A DNA stretch of 64,000 nucleotides, taken from assembly GCF_011320095.1 (NCBI RefSeq), contig NZ_JAANOY010000004.1:1-64000 (forward strand), in the 5' to 3' direction. How positions within the stretch are numbered: position 1 is the stretch's first letter; every line of letters begins with the position of its first letter. The translations under genes were made by a program, and so were the position numbers. Shown here one piece after another: positions 36,001 to 44,595 of the stretch. This DNA comes from Cognatiluteimonas telluris. Lineage in GTDB: Bacteria; Pseudomonadota; Gammaproteobacteria; Xanthomonadales; Xanthomonadaceae. The notes under the pieces are model-generated. The model was given only the letters and a program-made list of their open reading frames with translations, had not been told where the DNA came from and searched no databases.

Positions 36001-36224
36001 CGCTGGGCCGGATCGCGCAAGCCGCGGACGATGCCGACGTCGCGCCCTCGCCGGATGCACGCAGCGGCTACACCACGCTGACGCCGATCATCGAGGACGA
36101 GCTCACCCGATGGCAGGCATTGCTTTCGGGCGAACTGCCGGCGGTCAACGCGCAGTTGCGTCGTGCCGGACAGGCCGAACTGCAGGCGGACGCGGCTCCA
36201 GGCAGCACCACGCCGCAGGGCTGA
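33066..36224 (+). CDS. Exported BNR/sortilin-like beta-propeller protein
   Basis: This 1052-residue exported protein has a signal peptide rich in Leu, Cys and Ala ([18 protein letters not shown]). The body shows many BNR/Asp-box repeats (S/T-x-D-x-G-x-x-W), such as [71 protein letters not shown] and [12 protein letters not shown]. They are spread from about 45 to 740 and predict two propellers of the VPS10/sortilin or glycoside-hydrolase 74-like type. The C-terminal 300 residues contain a beta domain ([15 protein letters not shown]) and a helical region. Such proteins are annotated as glycosyl hydrolases in Xanthomonadaceae, but the catalytic residues cannot be placed, so a surface-binding or peptidase-associated role is as likely. 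Confidence 0.85.
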   Translation: MPCSRLTASLRCLMLCCLCVLAAAASATDARYGDLHWRLLGPFRGGRVLTVAGVPGQPQHFYFGAVNGGVWETMDAGRTWRPIFDDQPVGSIGALAVAPSDPRVLYVGTGEADMRSDIAQGDGMYRSDDGGGHWTKIGLADSQQIGRILVDPRDAKTVFVAALGHPYGPNAERGVFRSHDAGAHWTRVLGKGEDTGAIDLAFEPGNPRVVYAAMWQARRTPWNVYPPASGPGSGLFKSIDGGDTWTPVRGNGFPEHVGRIGVAVAPTLPSRVYAIVDGDAGGLYRSDDSGAHWHLASGDPRIWQRGWYFGRITVDPQDADRVYALNTIVLRSDDGGAHFVALKGDGTGDDFHELWIDPRDSNRQILGVDQGAIVTMNGGRSWSSWHNQPTAQMYHVSTDNRFPYRVYGAQQDSGAVALPSATSGTATISMEQFKEVTAGGEAGMIAPDPEDPDIVYGGGVDKLDLRTDQTHSVDPTMIEPDVIHRRTWTLPLVFSRRDTKALYYGNQKLFRTDDGGHHWTTISPDLTRETPGVPANLDAVTAANNLGNGPRRGVVYAIAPSPLDAKLLWVGTDDGLVWRTSDEGRHWADVTPKAVGAWSKVGMIEASHFDPQVAYAAVDRHRLDDRKPYIYRTRDGGSTWQAIVAGIRDGDFVNAVREDPAQRGLLYAATELGVYLSHDDGDHWQPLQINLPRTSVRDIDVHGNDVVVATHGRGFWVLDDVSPLRQMAQDGARATRLFAPATAIRVRPAGFTGTPLPKEEPAADNPPFGARIDYLLDSASTAPVQLTIRDSAGHLVRRYSSDDAPAKQDVATAGTAPEWFTTPSTLSTQAGLHRFLWPLRYPAPPALANGDAYADGAWAPPGRYTVALTVDGRAYTQPLTIAPDPRVSLAPDGYARQFAFVRDVQATQARLATAKAQAARLHAGIQAAREAAPPALAASLASLDAQIVAQGGLQEAPNPYNAWSAGSPGTRSLAFLSQSLGRIAQAADDADVAPSPDARSGYTTLTPIIEDELTRWQALLSGELPAVNAQLRRAGQAELQADAAPGSTTPQG

Positions 36225-36307
36225 CGCCTCGAAGGCCCCGCTGGCGCCTGCCGGCCGCCAGCCCTCGCCTCGCCGATCGATGCATCCGGCATGCCTACAA
36301 TGCGCGG

Positions 36308-36964
36308 ATGCGTGATCCGACGCCCCGCGTGTTGTTGACCGGCTTCGCCCCGTTCGGCGGCGAAGTCGTCAATCCCAGCTGGGATGCGGTATCGCAACTG
36401 GACGGCGGCACGATTGCCGGCCATCGGATCGTGGCGAGGCAACTGCCGGTCGCCTTCGGAGCCTCGCTGGCGTGCCTGCGCGAATTGCTGGACGCGACGA
36501 CCCCGAACCTGGTGCTGTGCGTCGGCCAGGCGGGCGGGCGCGGAGAGGTGTCGATCGAGCGCGTCGCGATCAACATCGACGACGCCCGCATCGCCGACAA
36601 CGCCGGCGCCGCGCCCGTCGACACTCCGATCGTCGCCGACGGGCCGGCCGCTTATTTCACCACGCTCCCGATCAAGTCGATGCTCGCGGCATTGCGCGAT
36701 GCCGGGATTCCCGCCGGGATCTCGCAGAGCGCCGGCACCTATGTCTGCAACCACGTTTTCTATGGCCTGATGCACGCCTTGCACGAACGGCCGCACATCC
36801 GCGGCGGCTTCATCCATGTTCCCTATTCCCCCGAACAGGCCGCGCACCATCCAGGCGCGCCAAGCCTGCCCCTGGGGACCGTCGCCAGGGCGCTGCGCAT
36901 CGCGCTGCACGGGGCGCTGACCACCCACGAAGACCAGCGCATCGCCGCCGGTTCCGAACACTGA
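36308..36964 (+). CDS. pcp: Pyroglutamyl-peptidase I
   Basis: This cysteine peptidase of family C15 removes N-terminal pyroglutamate from peptides. The 218-residue sequence has the catalytic triad in conserved blocks: Glu84 in [14 protein letters not shown], Cys147 in [14 protein letters not shown] and His170 in [12 protein letters not shown]. It opens with the family motif [18 protein letters not shown]. It has no signal peptide and acts in the cytosol. Start ATG 36308. The following small exported-protein gene begins eight bases after its stop. Confidence 0.95.
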   Translation: MRDPTPRVLLTGFAPFGGEVVNPSWDAVSQLDGGTIAGHRIVARQLPVAFGASLACLRELLDATTPNLVLCVGQAGGRGEVSIERVAINIDDARIADNAGAAPVDTPIVADGPAAYFTTLPIKSMLAALRDAGIPAGISQSAGTYVCNHVFYGLMHALHERPHIRGGFIHVPYSPEQAAHHPGAPSLPLGTVARALRIALHGALTTHEDQRIAAGSEH

Positions 36965-36972
36965 GGACCCCG

Positions 36973-37272
36973 ATGAAACCGTTCCTGCTCGCGATCTGCC
37001 TGGCCGCCGGCGCAATCGCCGCATCACCCGCGCACGCCGGACTGTTCAACCGTTCGCCGGAAAAATCAGCCGAGGAAGCCGCGCGCGCCAACATGGCCGC
37101 GGTGACGATCTGGGTCGATGCGAGCTGGGGATTCCGCCACCAGGGTGCGGCGAACGCGCTGAGCGATGCCCACCAGGCGTTCGCCACGCGCGGCTACAAA
37201 GTGGTGAGCGTCGAACCGTACATCGAGAACGGCGACCTGCAGGGCTTCTTCGTGACCTACCAGAAACCCTGA
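36973..37272 (+). CDS. Small exported protein of unknown function
   Basis: The 99-residue precursor has a clear signal peptide (KPFLLAICLAAGAIAASPAHA, cleaved after residue 22) and a mature domain of about 77 residues. It includes EEAARANMAAVTIWVDASWG, a short helix and KVVSVEPYIENGDLQGFFVTYQ, compatible with a small alpha/beta periplasmic fold. I do not recognise the family. It lies eight bases after pcp and is probably co-transcribed. Its stop is six bases from the convergent dcd gene. Confidence 0.75.
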   Translation: MKPFLLAICLAAGAIAASPAHAGLFNRSPEKSAEEAARANMAAVTIWVDASWGFRHQGAANALSDAHQAFATRGYKVVSVEPYIENGDLQGFFVTYQKP

Positions 37273-37278
37273 TCGCCG

Positions 37279-37848
37279 TCAGGTTCTCGGCAGGGTCACG
37301 CCGGTCTGGCCCTGGTACTTGCCGCCGCGATCCTTGTAGGACGTGCCGCAGACCTCGTCCGACTGGAAGAACAGCATCTGGGCGACGCCCTCGTTGGCGT
37401 AGATGCGCGCCGGCAGCGGCGTTGTGTTGCTGAATTCCAGGGTCACGTGGCCTTCCCACTCGGGTTCCAGCGGGGTCACGTTGACGATGATCCCGCAGCG
37501 CGCGTAGGTGCTCTTGCCCAGGCAGACCACCAGCGTGTCGCGGGGAATGCGGAAGAACTCGACGGTGCGCGCCAGCGCGAAGGAATTGGGCGGGATGATG
37601 CAGACGTCGGCATTGACGTCGACGAAGCTGCCGGGATCGAAGGCCTTGGGGTCGACGATGGTCGAGTTGATGTTGGTGAACACCTTGAACTCGCGCGAGC
37701 AGCGCACGTCGTAGCCGTAGCTCGAGGTGCCGTAGCTCACTATCCGGTGCCCGTCGGCGGCATGCTTGACCTGCTCGGGCTCGAACGGCTCGATCATCCC
37801 CTGCGATTGCGCCATGCGGCGGATCCAGTGGTCGCTCTTGATGCTCAT
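37279..37848 (-). CDS. dcd: dCTP deaminase
   Basis: This homotrimeric enzyme converts dCTP to dUTP for dTTP synthesis. At 189 residues it matches the E. coli protein (193). Conserved blocks are [26 protein letters not shown], the nucleotide-binding [21 protein letters not shown] and catalytic Glu138 in [17 protein letters not shown], then [12 protein letters not shown] at the end. ATG 37848 is chosen over an upstream in-frame start. The gene is leftward and follows mrp by 179 bases, an arrangement also common in pseudomonads and Xanthomonadaceae. Confidence 0.97.
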   Translation of the reverse strand: MSIKSDHWIRRMAQSQGMIEPFEPEQVKHAADGHRIVSYGTSSYGYDVRCSREFKVFTNINSTIVDPKAFDPGSFVDVNADVCIIPPNSFALARTVEFFRIPRDTLVVCLGKSTYARCGIIVNVTPLEPEWEGHVTLEFSNTTPLPARIYANEGVAQMLFFQSDEVCGTSYKDRGGKYQGQTGVTLPRT

Positions 37849-38027
37849 GCGTCGAATTCCTGCAGCCAACGGCCCAAACCGGCAATTCTACCGGGCTCGA
37901 AGGCCGCGCCGCATGGCAGGGACATCGGGCGGACACCGCCAGGCCAGCCCGGGGCGCACGGATGTGCGCCAGCGACCGTTGCCCTGCAACCAACCCGATC
38001 CGGGACAACCGTGCCCGCCGGCGCCAC

Positions 38028-39131
38028 TCAGCCGGACAACAACGCGCTGGCGATCGGCAGGCTCGCGCGTGGTCGTGCCGCCAGCCGCGCCGCCACCTCG
38101 AAGGCGAGCTGCCGGTACGCGTCCGCGGTGGGCGAATCCGGCGCCGCGGCGACGATCGGGGTACCGGCGTCGCCCTGTTCGCGTATCGCCAGCTCCAGCG
38201 GCAGGCTCCCCAGCAGCGGCACGCCGTACTGGGCGGCCAGCCCTTCGCCCCCGCCATGGCCGAACAGGTGTTCGACGTGGCCGCACTGCGTGCAGACGTG
38301 CATGGCCATGTTTTCGACGATGCCCAGCACCGGCACGTGTACCTTCTCGAACATCCTCAGCGCCTTGCGCGCGTCGAGCGTGGCGACGTCCTGCGGTGTG
38401 GTGACGACGATCGCGCCGGCCACCGGGATCTTCTGCGCCAGCGTCAGCTGGATGTCCCCGGTGCCCGGCGGAAGATCGACGATCAGGTAGTCGAGCTCGC
38501 CCCACAAAGTTTCGCCGAGCAGCTGCGTCAGCGCCGAGGTGGCCATCGGCCCGCGCCAGATCATCGGCGTGTCCTGCTCGACCATCAGGCCGATCGACAT
38601 CGCTTCGATGCCATGCGCGCGCATCGGCTCGATCGACTTGCCGTCGGGGCTGTCCGGACGGCCCGACAATCCCAGCATCATCGGCACGCTCGGTCCGTAG
38701 ACGTCCGCATCCAGCACGCCCACGCGCGCGCCCTGTGCCGACAGCGCGAGGGCAAGGTTGACCGCGGTGGTCGACTTGCCCACACCGCCCTTGCCCGAAC
38801 CGACCGCGAGGAGATTGCGCACCCGTGGCAGTGGTGACACGTTGGGCTGGACGGCGTGGGGGACGATCCGCTGGCGGACGTCGAATCCGGACAGGACGAC
38901 ACCGTCGGCGGACAGCAGGGCCGCCACCGACTGCCGCAAGTCGGCCGACCGGGCATCGTCGCAGGGGTAGCCCAGGGTGATCGAAACCACCGCGCGCTGG
39001 TCGTCGACGCCGACGCGCACGCGCGCCCCCAGGTCGCCCAGGCTCAGTCCTGGCAGCGGATGGATGCCTTCGGCAATGCGGGTTTCGAGCACGTCAGCCA
39101 AGGTCGGCACCGTTCGGAGGTAGCCGGACAT
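38028..39131 (-). CDS. apbC: Iron-sulfur cluster carrier protein Mrp/ApbC
   Basis: This P-loop ATPase carries and inserts Fe-S clusters. The 367-residue protein has an N-terminal MIP18-like domain (about 10-95) and a deviant Walker A GSGKGGVGKST (111-121). Then come DADVYGPSVP, DLPPGTGDIQLT and a CxxC (Cys280, Cys283 in VCTQC) that bridges a cluster at the dimer interface. ATG 39131 (MSGYLRTVPTL) is chosen. An upstream start at 39218 would add 29 residues not found in the family. Confidence 0.94.
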   Translation of the reverse strand: MSGYLRTVPTLADVLETRIAEGIHPLPGLSLGDLGARVRVGVDDQRAVVSITLGYPCDDARSADLRQSVAALLSADGVVLSGFDVRQRIVPHAVQPNVSPLPRVRNLLAVGSGKGGVGKSTTAVNLALALSAQGARVGVLDADVYGPSVPMMLGLSGRPDSPDGKSIEPMRAHGIEAMSIGLMVEQDTPMIWRGPMATSALTQLLGETLWGELDYLIVDLPPGTGDIQLTLAQKIPVAGAIVVTTPQDVATLDARKALRMFEKVHVPVLGIVENMAMHVCTQCGHVEHLFGHGGGEGLAAQYGVPLLGSLPLELAIREQGDAGTPIVAAAPDSPTADAYRQLAFEVAARLAARPRASLPIASALLSG

Positions 39132-39307
39132 GAAGCGGCGAAAACTTGTCGGCGTCAACTTCCGGCGCCCGGAACGCAGCAGGAAAGGGACCGCGTGGCT
39201 GGCGTCGAGCTGAACCAAGCGCCAGCGTCCGGCCCGTACGCCTGCGGATGCGGTATAAATCGGCGGCCGGACGATGCCCAGGTTCCGGACCTACCCGGAG
39301 GGGAACC

Positions 39308-39796
39308 ATGCGCTTGAAATCCACCGTACTGCTCGCCCTGCTGCCACTGGCCCTGATCACCCAGCCGGCCCTCGCCCAGGCGGTCGACCCGCCGTCGGCC
39401 CAGGCCGGCCCGGCGAACAACACGCCCGTGGGCAAATGGCGCACGATCGACGACAAGACCGGCAAGGTGAAGTCGATCGTCGAGATCTACCAGACCACGA
39501 ACGGCACGCTGGCCGGCAAGGTCGTGCAGGTGCTCAACTCGGACAAGGGTCCGCATCCGCTGTGCGACGCCTGCAAGGGCGAGAACCACAACAAGCCTGT
39601 CGAAGGCATGGTCATCGCCTGGGGGCTGCAGCATGAAGGCAGCAGCTGGGATGACGGCAGGATCCTGGACCCGCACAACGGCAAGGTGTACTCGGCGAAG
39701 ATGACGCCGATCGACGGCGGCAGGAAGCTCGAGGTGCGCGGCTACATGGGATTCTCGCTGCTTGGCCGCAGCCAGACCTGGATCCGCGAGGAGTAG
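39308..39796 (+). CDS. DUF2147 family exported protein
   Basis: The 162-residue protein has a signal peptide (STVLLALLPLALITQPALA) and a DUF2147 domain: GKWRTIDDKTGKVKSIVEIY, KVVQVLNSDKGPHPLCDACKGENHNKP, GLQHEGSSWDDGRILDPHNGKVYSAKM and GRKLEVRGYMGFSLLGRSQTW. The two cysteines in LCDAC may form a disulfide. The lipocalin-like fold suggests a periplasmic binding role, but none is proven. A TATAAA box near 39254 could serve as -10. A terminator follows the gene. Confidence 0.9.
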   Translation: MRLKSTVLLALLPLALITQPALAQAVDPPSAQAGPANNTPVGKWRTIDDKTGKVKSIVEIYQTTNGTLAGKVVQVLNSDKGPHPLCDACKGENHNKPVEGMVIAWGLQHEGSSWDDGRILDPHNGKVYSAKMTPIDGGRKLEVRGYMGFSLLGRSQTWIREE

Positions 39797-39830
39797 TCCC
39801 CGCGGCTGTTCAAGCCATGCTCGCAAACGA

Positions 39831-39858
39831 CGGCCCGGCTTTCCGGGCCGTTCGTTTT
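39831..39858 (+). terminator. Rho-independent terminator after the DUF2147 gene
   Basis: CGGCCCGG (39831-39838) pairs with CCGGGCCG (39843-39850) across a CTTT loop. TTCGTTTT follows. It lies about 35 bases past the stop codon. Confidence 0.88.
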
Positions 39859-39904
39859 CCAGCGCGGTCGGCGCCTGGGGCAAAACGACCGCCGCGGCAC
39901 CCCA

Positions 39905-39913
39905 TGCGATAAT
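39905..39913 (+). promoter_or_regulatory. Candidate extended -10 promoter of metG
   Basis: TGCGATAAT is an extended -10 (TGn plus GATAAT) 26 bases before the metG ATG. No good -35 is present, as expected for this promoter class. Confidence 0.5.
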
Positions 39914-39939
39914 CGGCGGCCATTTCCAGCGCCGTCGCC

Positions 39940-42012
39940 ATGCCCCGCACCGCCATCGTCACCTGCGCCCTGCCTTACGCCAACGGGGCACTGCACCTGG
40001 GGCACCTGGTCGGCTATGTCCAGGGCGACATCTGGACCCGCGCGCGGCGCATGGCGGGCGATACGGTGCATTTCGTGTGTGCCGACGACACCCACGGCAC
40101 GCCGATCATGCTCGCGGCCGAAAAAGCCGGGCTCGCGCCGGAAACCTACGTCGCCGGCATCCAGGCCGGGCATGAGCGTGATTTCGCCGCGTTCGGCGTC
40201 GACTTCGACCATTACGACTCGACCAACTCCGCGCGCAACCGCGTGTTGACCGAAGCCATCTACGCGCGGCTGGACAACAACGGCCACATCGGCCGCCGCA
40301 GCGTGGCCCAGTTCTACGACCCCGCCAAAGGCATGTTCCTGCCCGATCGCTACGTCAGGGGCATTTGCCCGAACTGCGGCACGCCGGACCAGTACGGCGA
40401 CAACTGCGAACAGTGCGGCGCCACCTACGCGCCCACCGACCTGAAGGAGCCGCGCTCGGTCCTGAGCGGGACCGCCCCGGAACTGCGCGAGTCGGAGCAT
40501 TTCTTCTTCGAGGTCGGCCAGTTCGAAGGCTTCCTGCGCGAGTGGTTGTCCGGCGACGTCGCCGTGCCCGGCGTCAAGGCCAAGCTACAGGAGTGGCTCG
40601 ATGGCGAAGGCGGGTTGCGCGCCTGGGATATCTCGCGCGATGCGCCCTATTTCGGTTTCGAGATCCCGGGACATCCGGGCAAGTACTTCTACGTCTGGCT
40701 CGATGCGCCCATCGGCTACCTGTCGAGCCTGCAGGTGCTGTGCGAGCAACAGGGCCTGAACGTCTTCGATTTCCTCGCCAGCGACAGCGATGCCGAACTG
40801 CACCACTTCATCGGCAAGGACATCGTCACCTTCCATGGCCTGTTCTGGCCGGCGGTGCTCCACGGCGCGGGCTTCCGCGCGCCGACGCGGCTGCACGTCA
40901 ACGGCTACCTCACCGTCGGCGGCGCGAAGATGTCCAAGTCGCGCGGCACCTTCATCATGGCGCGCGCTTACCTCGACGCCGGGCTCGAACCGGAGGCCCT
41001 GCGTTACTACTTCGCCGCCAAGTCCTCCGGCGGCGTCGACGACGTCGACCTGAACCTCTCCGACTTCGTCGCGCGGGTGAATTCGGATCTTGTCGGCAAG
41101 CTCGTCAACCTCGCCAGCCGCTGCGCCGGCTTCATCGAGAAACGCTTCGACGGGCGACTCGCGCCGGCCCTACCCGACCCCGACATGTATGGACGCTTCG
41201 TGGCCCAGCTGCCGGCGATCGTGGCCGCGTACGCACGCAACGAAGCGGCTACGGTGCTGCGCCTGGCCATGGCCCTGGCGGACGAAGCCAACCGTTATAT
41301 CGACGAGCGCAAGCCATGGGTGATCGCCCGCCAGGATGGCGCCGACGTTGAGCTCCAGGGTGTGTGCACCCAGGGCCTGAATCTGTTCCGGGTACTGGTT
41401 GGAATGCTCAAGCCGGTTCTCCCGCGCCTGGCAAGGCAGGCCGAAACCTTCCTCGATGCGCCGATCGACGACTGGCGGTCGCTGGAGACGCCGCGGCTCG
41501 GTGAGCGCATCCAGCCCTATTCGCCCCTGTTCACCCGAATCGACCCGAAGCACATCGACGCCATGATCGAAGCCAGCAAGCAATCCCTGCAGCCCAGCGA
41601 AGCCGCGACCGGCAATGCGCCTCCCGCTACGGCAGGCGCCGTCGCGCCGACGCCAGAAACCAAACCGGCCCCCGGGACGCCTGCCACAGTCACCATCGAC
41701 GATTTCGCCAGGCTCGACCTGCGCATCGCGACCGTGCTTGCCTGCGATCTGGTCGAGGGCTCCGACAAGCTGCTGCGTTTCCAGCTCGATGCGGGCGAGC
41801 TCGGGCAACGACAGGTGTTCTCCGGCATCCGCGCCAGTTACGGCGCCCCGCAGCAACTGGTCGGACGCAAGGTGGTGTTCATCGCCAATCTCGCTCCGCG
41901 CAAGATGCGCTTCGGGGTCAGCGAAGGCATGATCCTGTCGGCGGGCGGCGACGGCGGTTTGTTCCTGCTCGACGTCGATGCAGGCGCCGGACCGGGCATG
42001 CAGGTGAAATGA
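39940..42012 (+). CDS. metG: Methionyl-tRNA synthetase
   Basis: This class I synthetase of 690 residues charges tRNA-Met and is essential for translation. The signature is HLGH at 19-22 (HIGH motif). A zinc knuckle in the connecting peptide has [17 protein letters not shown] (from about 144), followed by [12 protein letters not shown]. The KMSKS loop is [10 protein letters not shown] (about 330-340). A linker rich in Pro and Ala leads to the C-terminal Trbp111-like dimerisation/tRNA-binding domain (about 588-690; [24 protein letters not shown] and [12 protein letters not shown]). The long form with a four-cysteine zinc site is that of E. coli MetG. Confidence 0.98.
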   Translation: MPRTAIVTCALPYANGALHLGHLVGYVQGDIWTRARRMAGDTVHFVCADDTHGTPIMLAAEKAGLAPETYVAGIQAGHERDFAAFGVDFDHYDSTNSARNRVLTEAIYARLDNNGHIGRRSVAQFYDPAKGMFLPDRYVRGICPNCGTPDQYGDNCEQCGATYAPTDLKEPRSVLSGTAPELRESEHFFFEVGQFEGFLREWLSGDVAVPGVKAKLQEWLDGEGGLRAWDISRDAPYFGFEIPGHPGKYFYVWLDAPIGYLSSLQVLCEQQGLNVFDFLASDSDAELHHFIGKDIVTFHGLFWPAVLHGAGFRAPTRLHVNGYLTVGGAKMSKSRGTFIMARAYLDAGLEPEALRYYFAAKSSGGVDDVDLNLSDFVARVNSDLVGKLVNLASRCAGFIEKRFDGRLAPALPDPDMYGRFVAQLPAIVAAYARNEAATVLRLAMALADEANRYIDERKPWVIARQDGADVELQGVCTQGLNLFRVLVGMLKPVLPRLARQAETFLDAPIDDWRSLETPRLGERIQPYSPLFTRIDPKHIDAMIEASKQSLQPSEAATGNAPPATAGAVAPTPETKPAPGTPATVTIDDFARLDLRIATVLACDLVEGSDKLLRFQLDAGELGQRQVFSGIRASYGAPQQLVGRKVVFIANLAPRKMRFGVSEGMILSAGGDGGLFLLDVDAGAGPGMQVK

Positions 42013-42073
42013 CCATCGACGCGGCAACCGGGCGTTCCGGCGGTTTCTGGATGCGCGCCGCAATGCGCAGCGC

Positions 42074-42496
42074 ATGCCCGCCGACCTGATCGAACGCCTC
42101 GATCGCCTGCTGCCGCAGACCCAATGCGGCCAGTGCGGTTTCGCCGGCTGTCGGCCTTATGCCGAAGCAATGGCGAGCGGACTCGCCGACATCGATCGCT
42201 GCCCGCCCGGTGGCGACCCGGGCGCGCGGGCACTGGCCCATGTGCTCGGGCTGGCGCCCAAACCCCATGACCGGACCCGCGGCGTGCACGCGCCGCCACG
42301 CGTGGCGGTGATCGTGGAAGCAGACTGCATCGGCTGCACCAAGTGCATCCAGGCCTGCCCCGTCGATGCGATCATCGGCAGCGCCAAGCACATGCACGTG
42401 GTGCTCGAGCCGCTCTGCACCGGTTGCGAGTTGTGCGTGCCGGCGTGCCCCGTGGATTGCATCGTCATGGAAGGCGGCACCGCGAAGGCACCATAG
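42074..42496 (+). CDS. RnfB-like iron-sulfur protein (orphan)
   Basis: The 140-residue protein starts with the four-cysteine module of RnfB ([14 protein letters not shown] with Cys18, 21, 26 and then Cys43). It follows with two 4Fe-4S ferredoxin motifs (Cys85, 88, 91, 95 and Cys115, 118, 121, 125). It lacks the N-terminal membrane helix of true RnfB, and no other rnf gene is adjacent. Similar orphan RnfB-like ferredoxins occur next to metG or nth in Xanthomonadaceae. It may carry electrons between soluble partners. It follows metG by 61 bases. Confidence 0.87.
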   Translation: MPADLIERLDRLLPQTQCGQCGFAGCRPYAEAMASGLADIDRCPPGGDPGARALAHVLGLAPKPHDRTRGVHAPPRVAVIVEADCIGCTKCIQACPVDAIIGSAKHMHVVLEPLCTGCELCVPACPVDCIVMEGGTAKAP

Positions 42497-42616
42497 GCAT
42501 CAGCTTCGTGCGTCGAAGCGGCGCGCATCAGCGCCATGACGGATCGGATCCGGGGCGCGACCGGTGGCACTGCAGGATCGTCGCTGCCACCGTGCGACAG
42601 GCCGGCCGTCGTCGGC

Positions 42617-43555
42617 TCAAGGCTGGCGCGGAGTGCATGCCGAACAGATGCGCTCGACCCGGTAACCCCTGGCGCGGAGCTTTTCGACCACGCCGTCGCT
42701 GCCCAGCAGGTGCAATGCACCCACGACGACCAGCGTGTCGTCCTTGCCCGGCGCGAGGAGCCGCTGCTCGATGCGGGGGACCCATGCGTCGTTGCGCGCG
42801 ACGTCGATGCGCGCATACAGCCTGGGATATTCTCGCTTCATGTCCGCGGCCATTCCATCCCACAGTGCGGCCGCATCGCCATTGCGCCATGCGCGATGCA
42901 GCCGCTCGAGGTCGCTGGCCTGGCTGGAGGCATCCAGCGACTCGGCGAGGAACTGCACCTGCTCATCGCGATCCATGCCATCGAGGAACGCGATCTGCTG
43001 CGCGCCGGTTTCAAGGCCCGACATCGGTTTCCCATGCGCGCTGGCCTCGGCCGCGAAATGCTGGTCGAGCCCCAGTCGTGGATCAAGGCCGGCGGCGCCC
43101 ATCTGCACCATGCTGATCGCCAGGCCGACGAACCAGGGTTCGAACGCCTGCAGGGACTGCGCCGGCATGCCCATTGCCTGCAGGTTCGCGGCGTGCGCGT
43201 CTACCCAGGCTTGCAACCTGGTGGCGATCGCCGCTGGGAGCTCGTCGTCCAGCCGCGTACCGTCGGTGCGCAACGCCGCCTGGCTCATCTGCAGCGCCAG
43301 CGTCGACGATCCCATCTCATCCGGCGGGATTTCGAAAACCACGGATTCGGCGTCGTCGAACGCGGCGTCGACATCGCCCGAAAGCGGATAGTCACCCGGC
43401 TTGAGCAGGTGGAAGGAGCCAAGCAGGTAGACGCTGTTGTCGGCGTCGGACACCTTCCACAACAATGGGACCGGTGGTTCGGCTCGAACTCCCGTGGCCG
43501 CCGCTGACAACAGCACGGCGAGGACAGCCCCGGCGACCGAACGCGTCAGTCGCAT
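42617..43555 (-). CDS. TraB/GumN family exported protein
   Basis: The 312-residue protein has a signal peptide (RSVAGAVLAVLLSAAATGVRA) and the TraB/GumN fold. The first GxxH-type motif is VYLLGSFHLLKPGDYP (His49 of GSFH), with DAAFDDAESVVFEIPPDEM. The second is VGALHLLGSDGVVEKLRARGY near the C-terminus. The two Gly-His motifs are typical metal-binding sites, and relatives are proposed metalloproteases such as the Tiki family. It is named GumN after a gene beside the xanthan cluster; no polysaccharide genes are seen here. It lies 88 bases downstream of the DUF1684 lipoprotein gene. Confidence 0.85.
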   Translation of the reverse strand: MRLTRSVAGAVLAVLLSAAATGVRAEPPVPLLWKVSDADNSVYLLGSFHLLKPGDYPLSGDVDAAFDDAESVVFEIPPDEMGSSTLALQMSQAALRTDGTRLDDELPAAIATRLQAWVDAHAANLQAMGMPAQSLQAFEPWFVGLAISMVQMGAAGLDPRLGLDQHFAAEASAHGKPMSGLETGAQQIAFLDGMDRDEQVQFLAESLDASSQASDLERLHRAWRNGDAAALWDGMAADMKREYPRLYARIDVARNDAWVPRIEQRLLAPGKDDTLVVVGALHLLGSDGVVEKLRARGYRVERICSACTPRQP

Positions 43556-43643
43556 GGAACTTCCAATGCGCGGGCCTGCGGAAGACACCCCGAATCGAAT
43601 CGACATGGCTGGCTGCCTGCTCCTGCACGGACCCGGCTGGGTG

Positions 43644-44594
43644 TCATGGCCTGTGATAACCCTTTTCACCCGCCGTGATCGCCAGGTCCAGCCGGTTTTC
43701 CGGCGGCGGCAGGGGGCAGGTCGCGAATGACGTGAACGCGCACGGGGGATTGCGCGACTGGTTGAAGTCGAGCACGACATTGCCCTTCGCATCCGGCATC
43801 GGGGTATCGAGGAAACGCCCCGCTCCATAGCTGCCATGGCCGTTGGTGCGATCGGCGAACACCAGGAACAGCACGCCCTCGCCCTCATCCAGCGCTTCGA
43901 TGCGGTAGACCTTCCCGTCCTTCGAGAACTCCACCACGCCCGGATTGGACATCGCATCCATGCCGCCGATGATGTTGGCGACTTCCATGGTGCGGCCGGG
44001 CTCGTGCGGGATGAACCTTCCGGCCAGTTTCCACGCCGTGTCCGCCGGCCAGTAATCAAGGCCGGCGAAATGCACGCGGCTTGGCGCGTCGGCATGTTTC
44101 ACCCGCAGCGCCAGCCGATGGTTGCGCTCGATCACGGTCGCATGGCCCTTGCCGCCGTCGAAGCCGATCACGCTCGGGCCCGCGGGATCCTGGTCGGTGC
44201 GCAGCGGCTGCGGCCTGGTGAACGGCTGCCCGTCCACGGTCAGGGTTGCCGACGCATCCGGGACCAGCCGCGCCTGCCTGTCCTCGATCTCGATCATGCC
44301 CAGGTGCGCGGGCCCCATCGCCAACTGGATGCCGTTGCCCGGCGCGCTGCCGAGGTAATGCGCGCCCGGATCGAGCCAATGCAGTCCGATCAGGCTCGTC
44401 CAGCCTTCGGGCTGCAGCAGGTCGTTGCGGCGCTTGTCGCGCCAGGCCTGTTCGTCGTGGGCGAAGGCGGTCGCGGCAGCTTTGGCCATGGCATCGTTTC
44501 CGTCAGGGTTGGCGCCGTTGCGGTCGCAGGCCGCCAGCAGCGTTGCGCCGCCCAGCAGGGCGGCCAGGATCAGGCCGGACTTGCTTGCATTCAC
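43644..44594 (-). CDS. DUF1684 lipoprotein
   Basis: The 316-residue lipoprotein (lipobox LLAAC, Cys23) has a DUF1684 domain. Typical segments are WRDKRRNDLLQPEGWTSLIGLHWLDPG, HLGMIEIED, DYWPADTAWKLAGRFIPHEPG, NPGVVEFSKDGKVYRIEA, GSYGAGRFLDTPMP and DFNQSRNPPCAFTSFATCPLPPPENRL. The family occurs widely in Bacteria without a known reaction; the fold is beta-rich and the conserved acidic and Cys residues hint at an enzyme. GTG 44594 is one base after the mutL stop, suggesting translational coupling. The longer reading from 44663 lies inside mutL and destroys the signal peptide. Confidence 0.87.
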   Translation of the reverse strand: MNASKSGLILAALLGGATLLAACDRNGANPDGNDAMAKAAATAFAHDEQAWRDKRRNDLLQPEGWTSLIGLHWLDPGAHYLGSAPGNGIQLAMGPAHLGMIEIEDRQARLVPDASATLTVDGQPFTRPQPLRTDQDPAGPSVIGFDGGKGHATVIERNHRLALRVKHADAPSRVHFAGLDYWPADTAWKLAGRFIPHEPGRTMEVANIIGGMDAMSNPGVVEFSKDGKVYRIEALDEGEGVLFLVFADRTNGHGSYGAGRFLDTPMPDAKGNVVLDFNQSRNPPCAFTSFATCPLPPPENRLDLAITAGEKGYHRP

Positions 44595-44595
44595 G

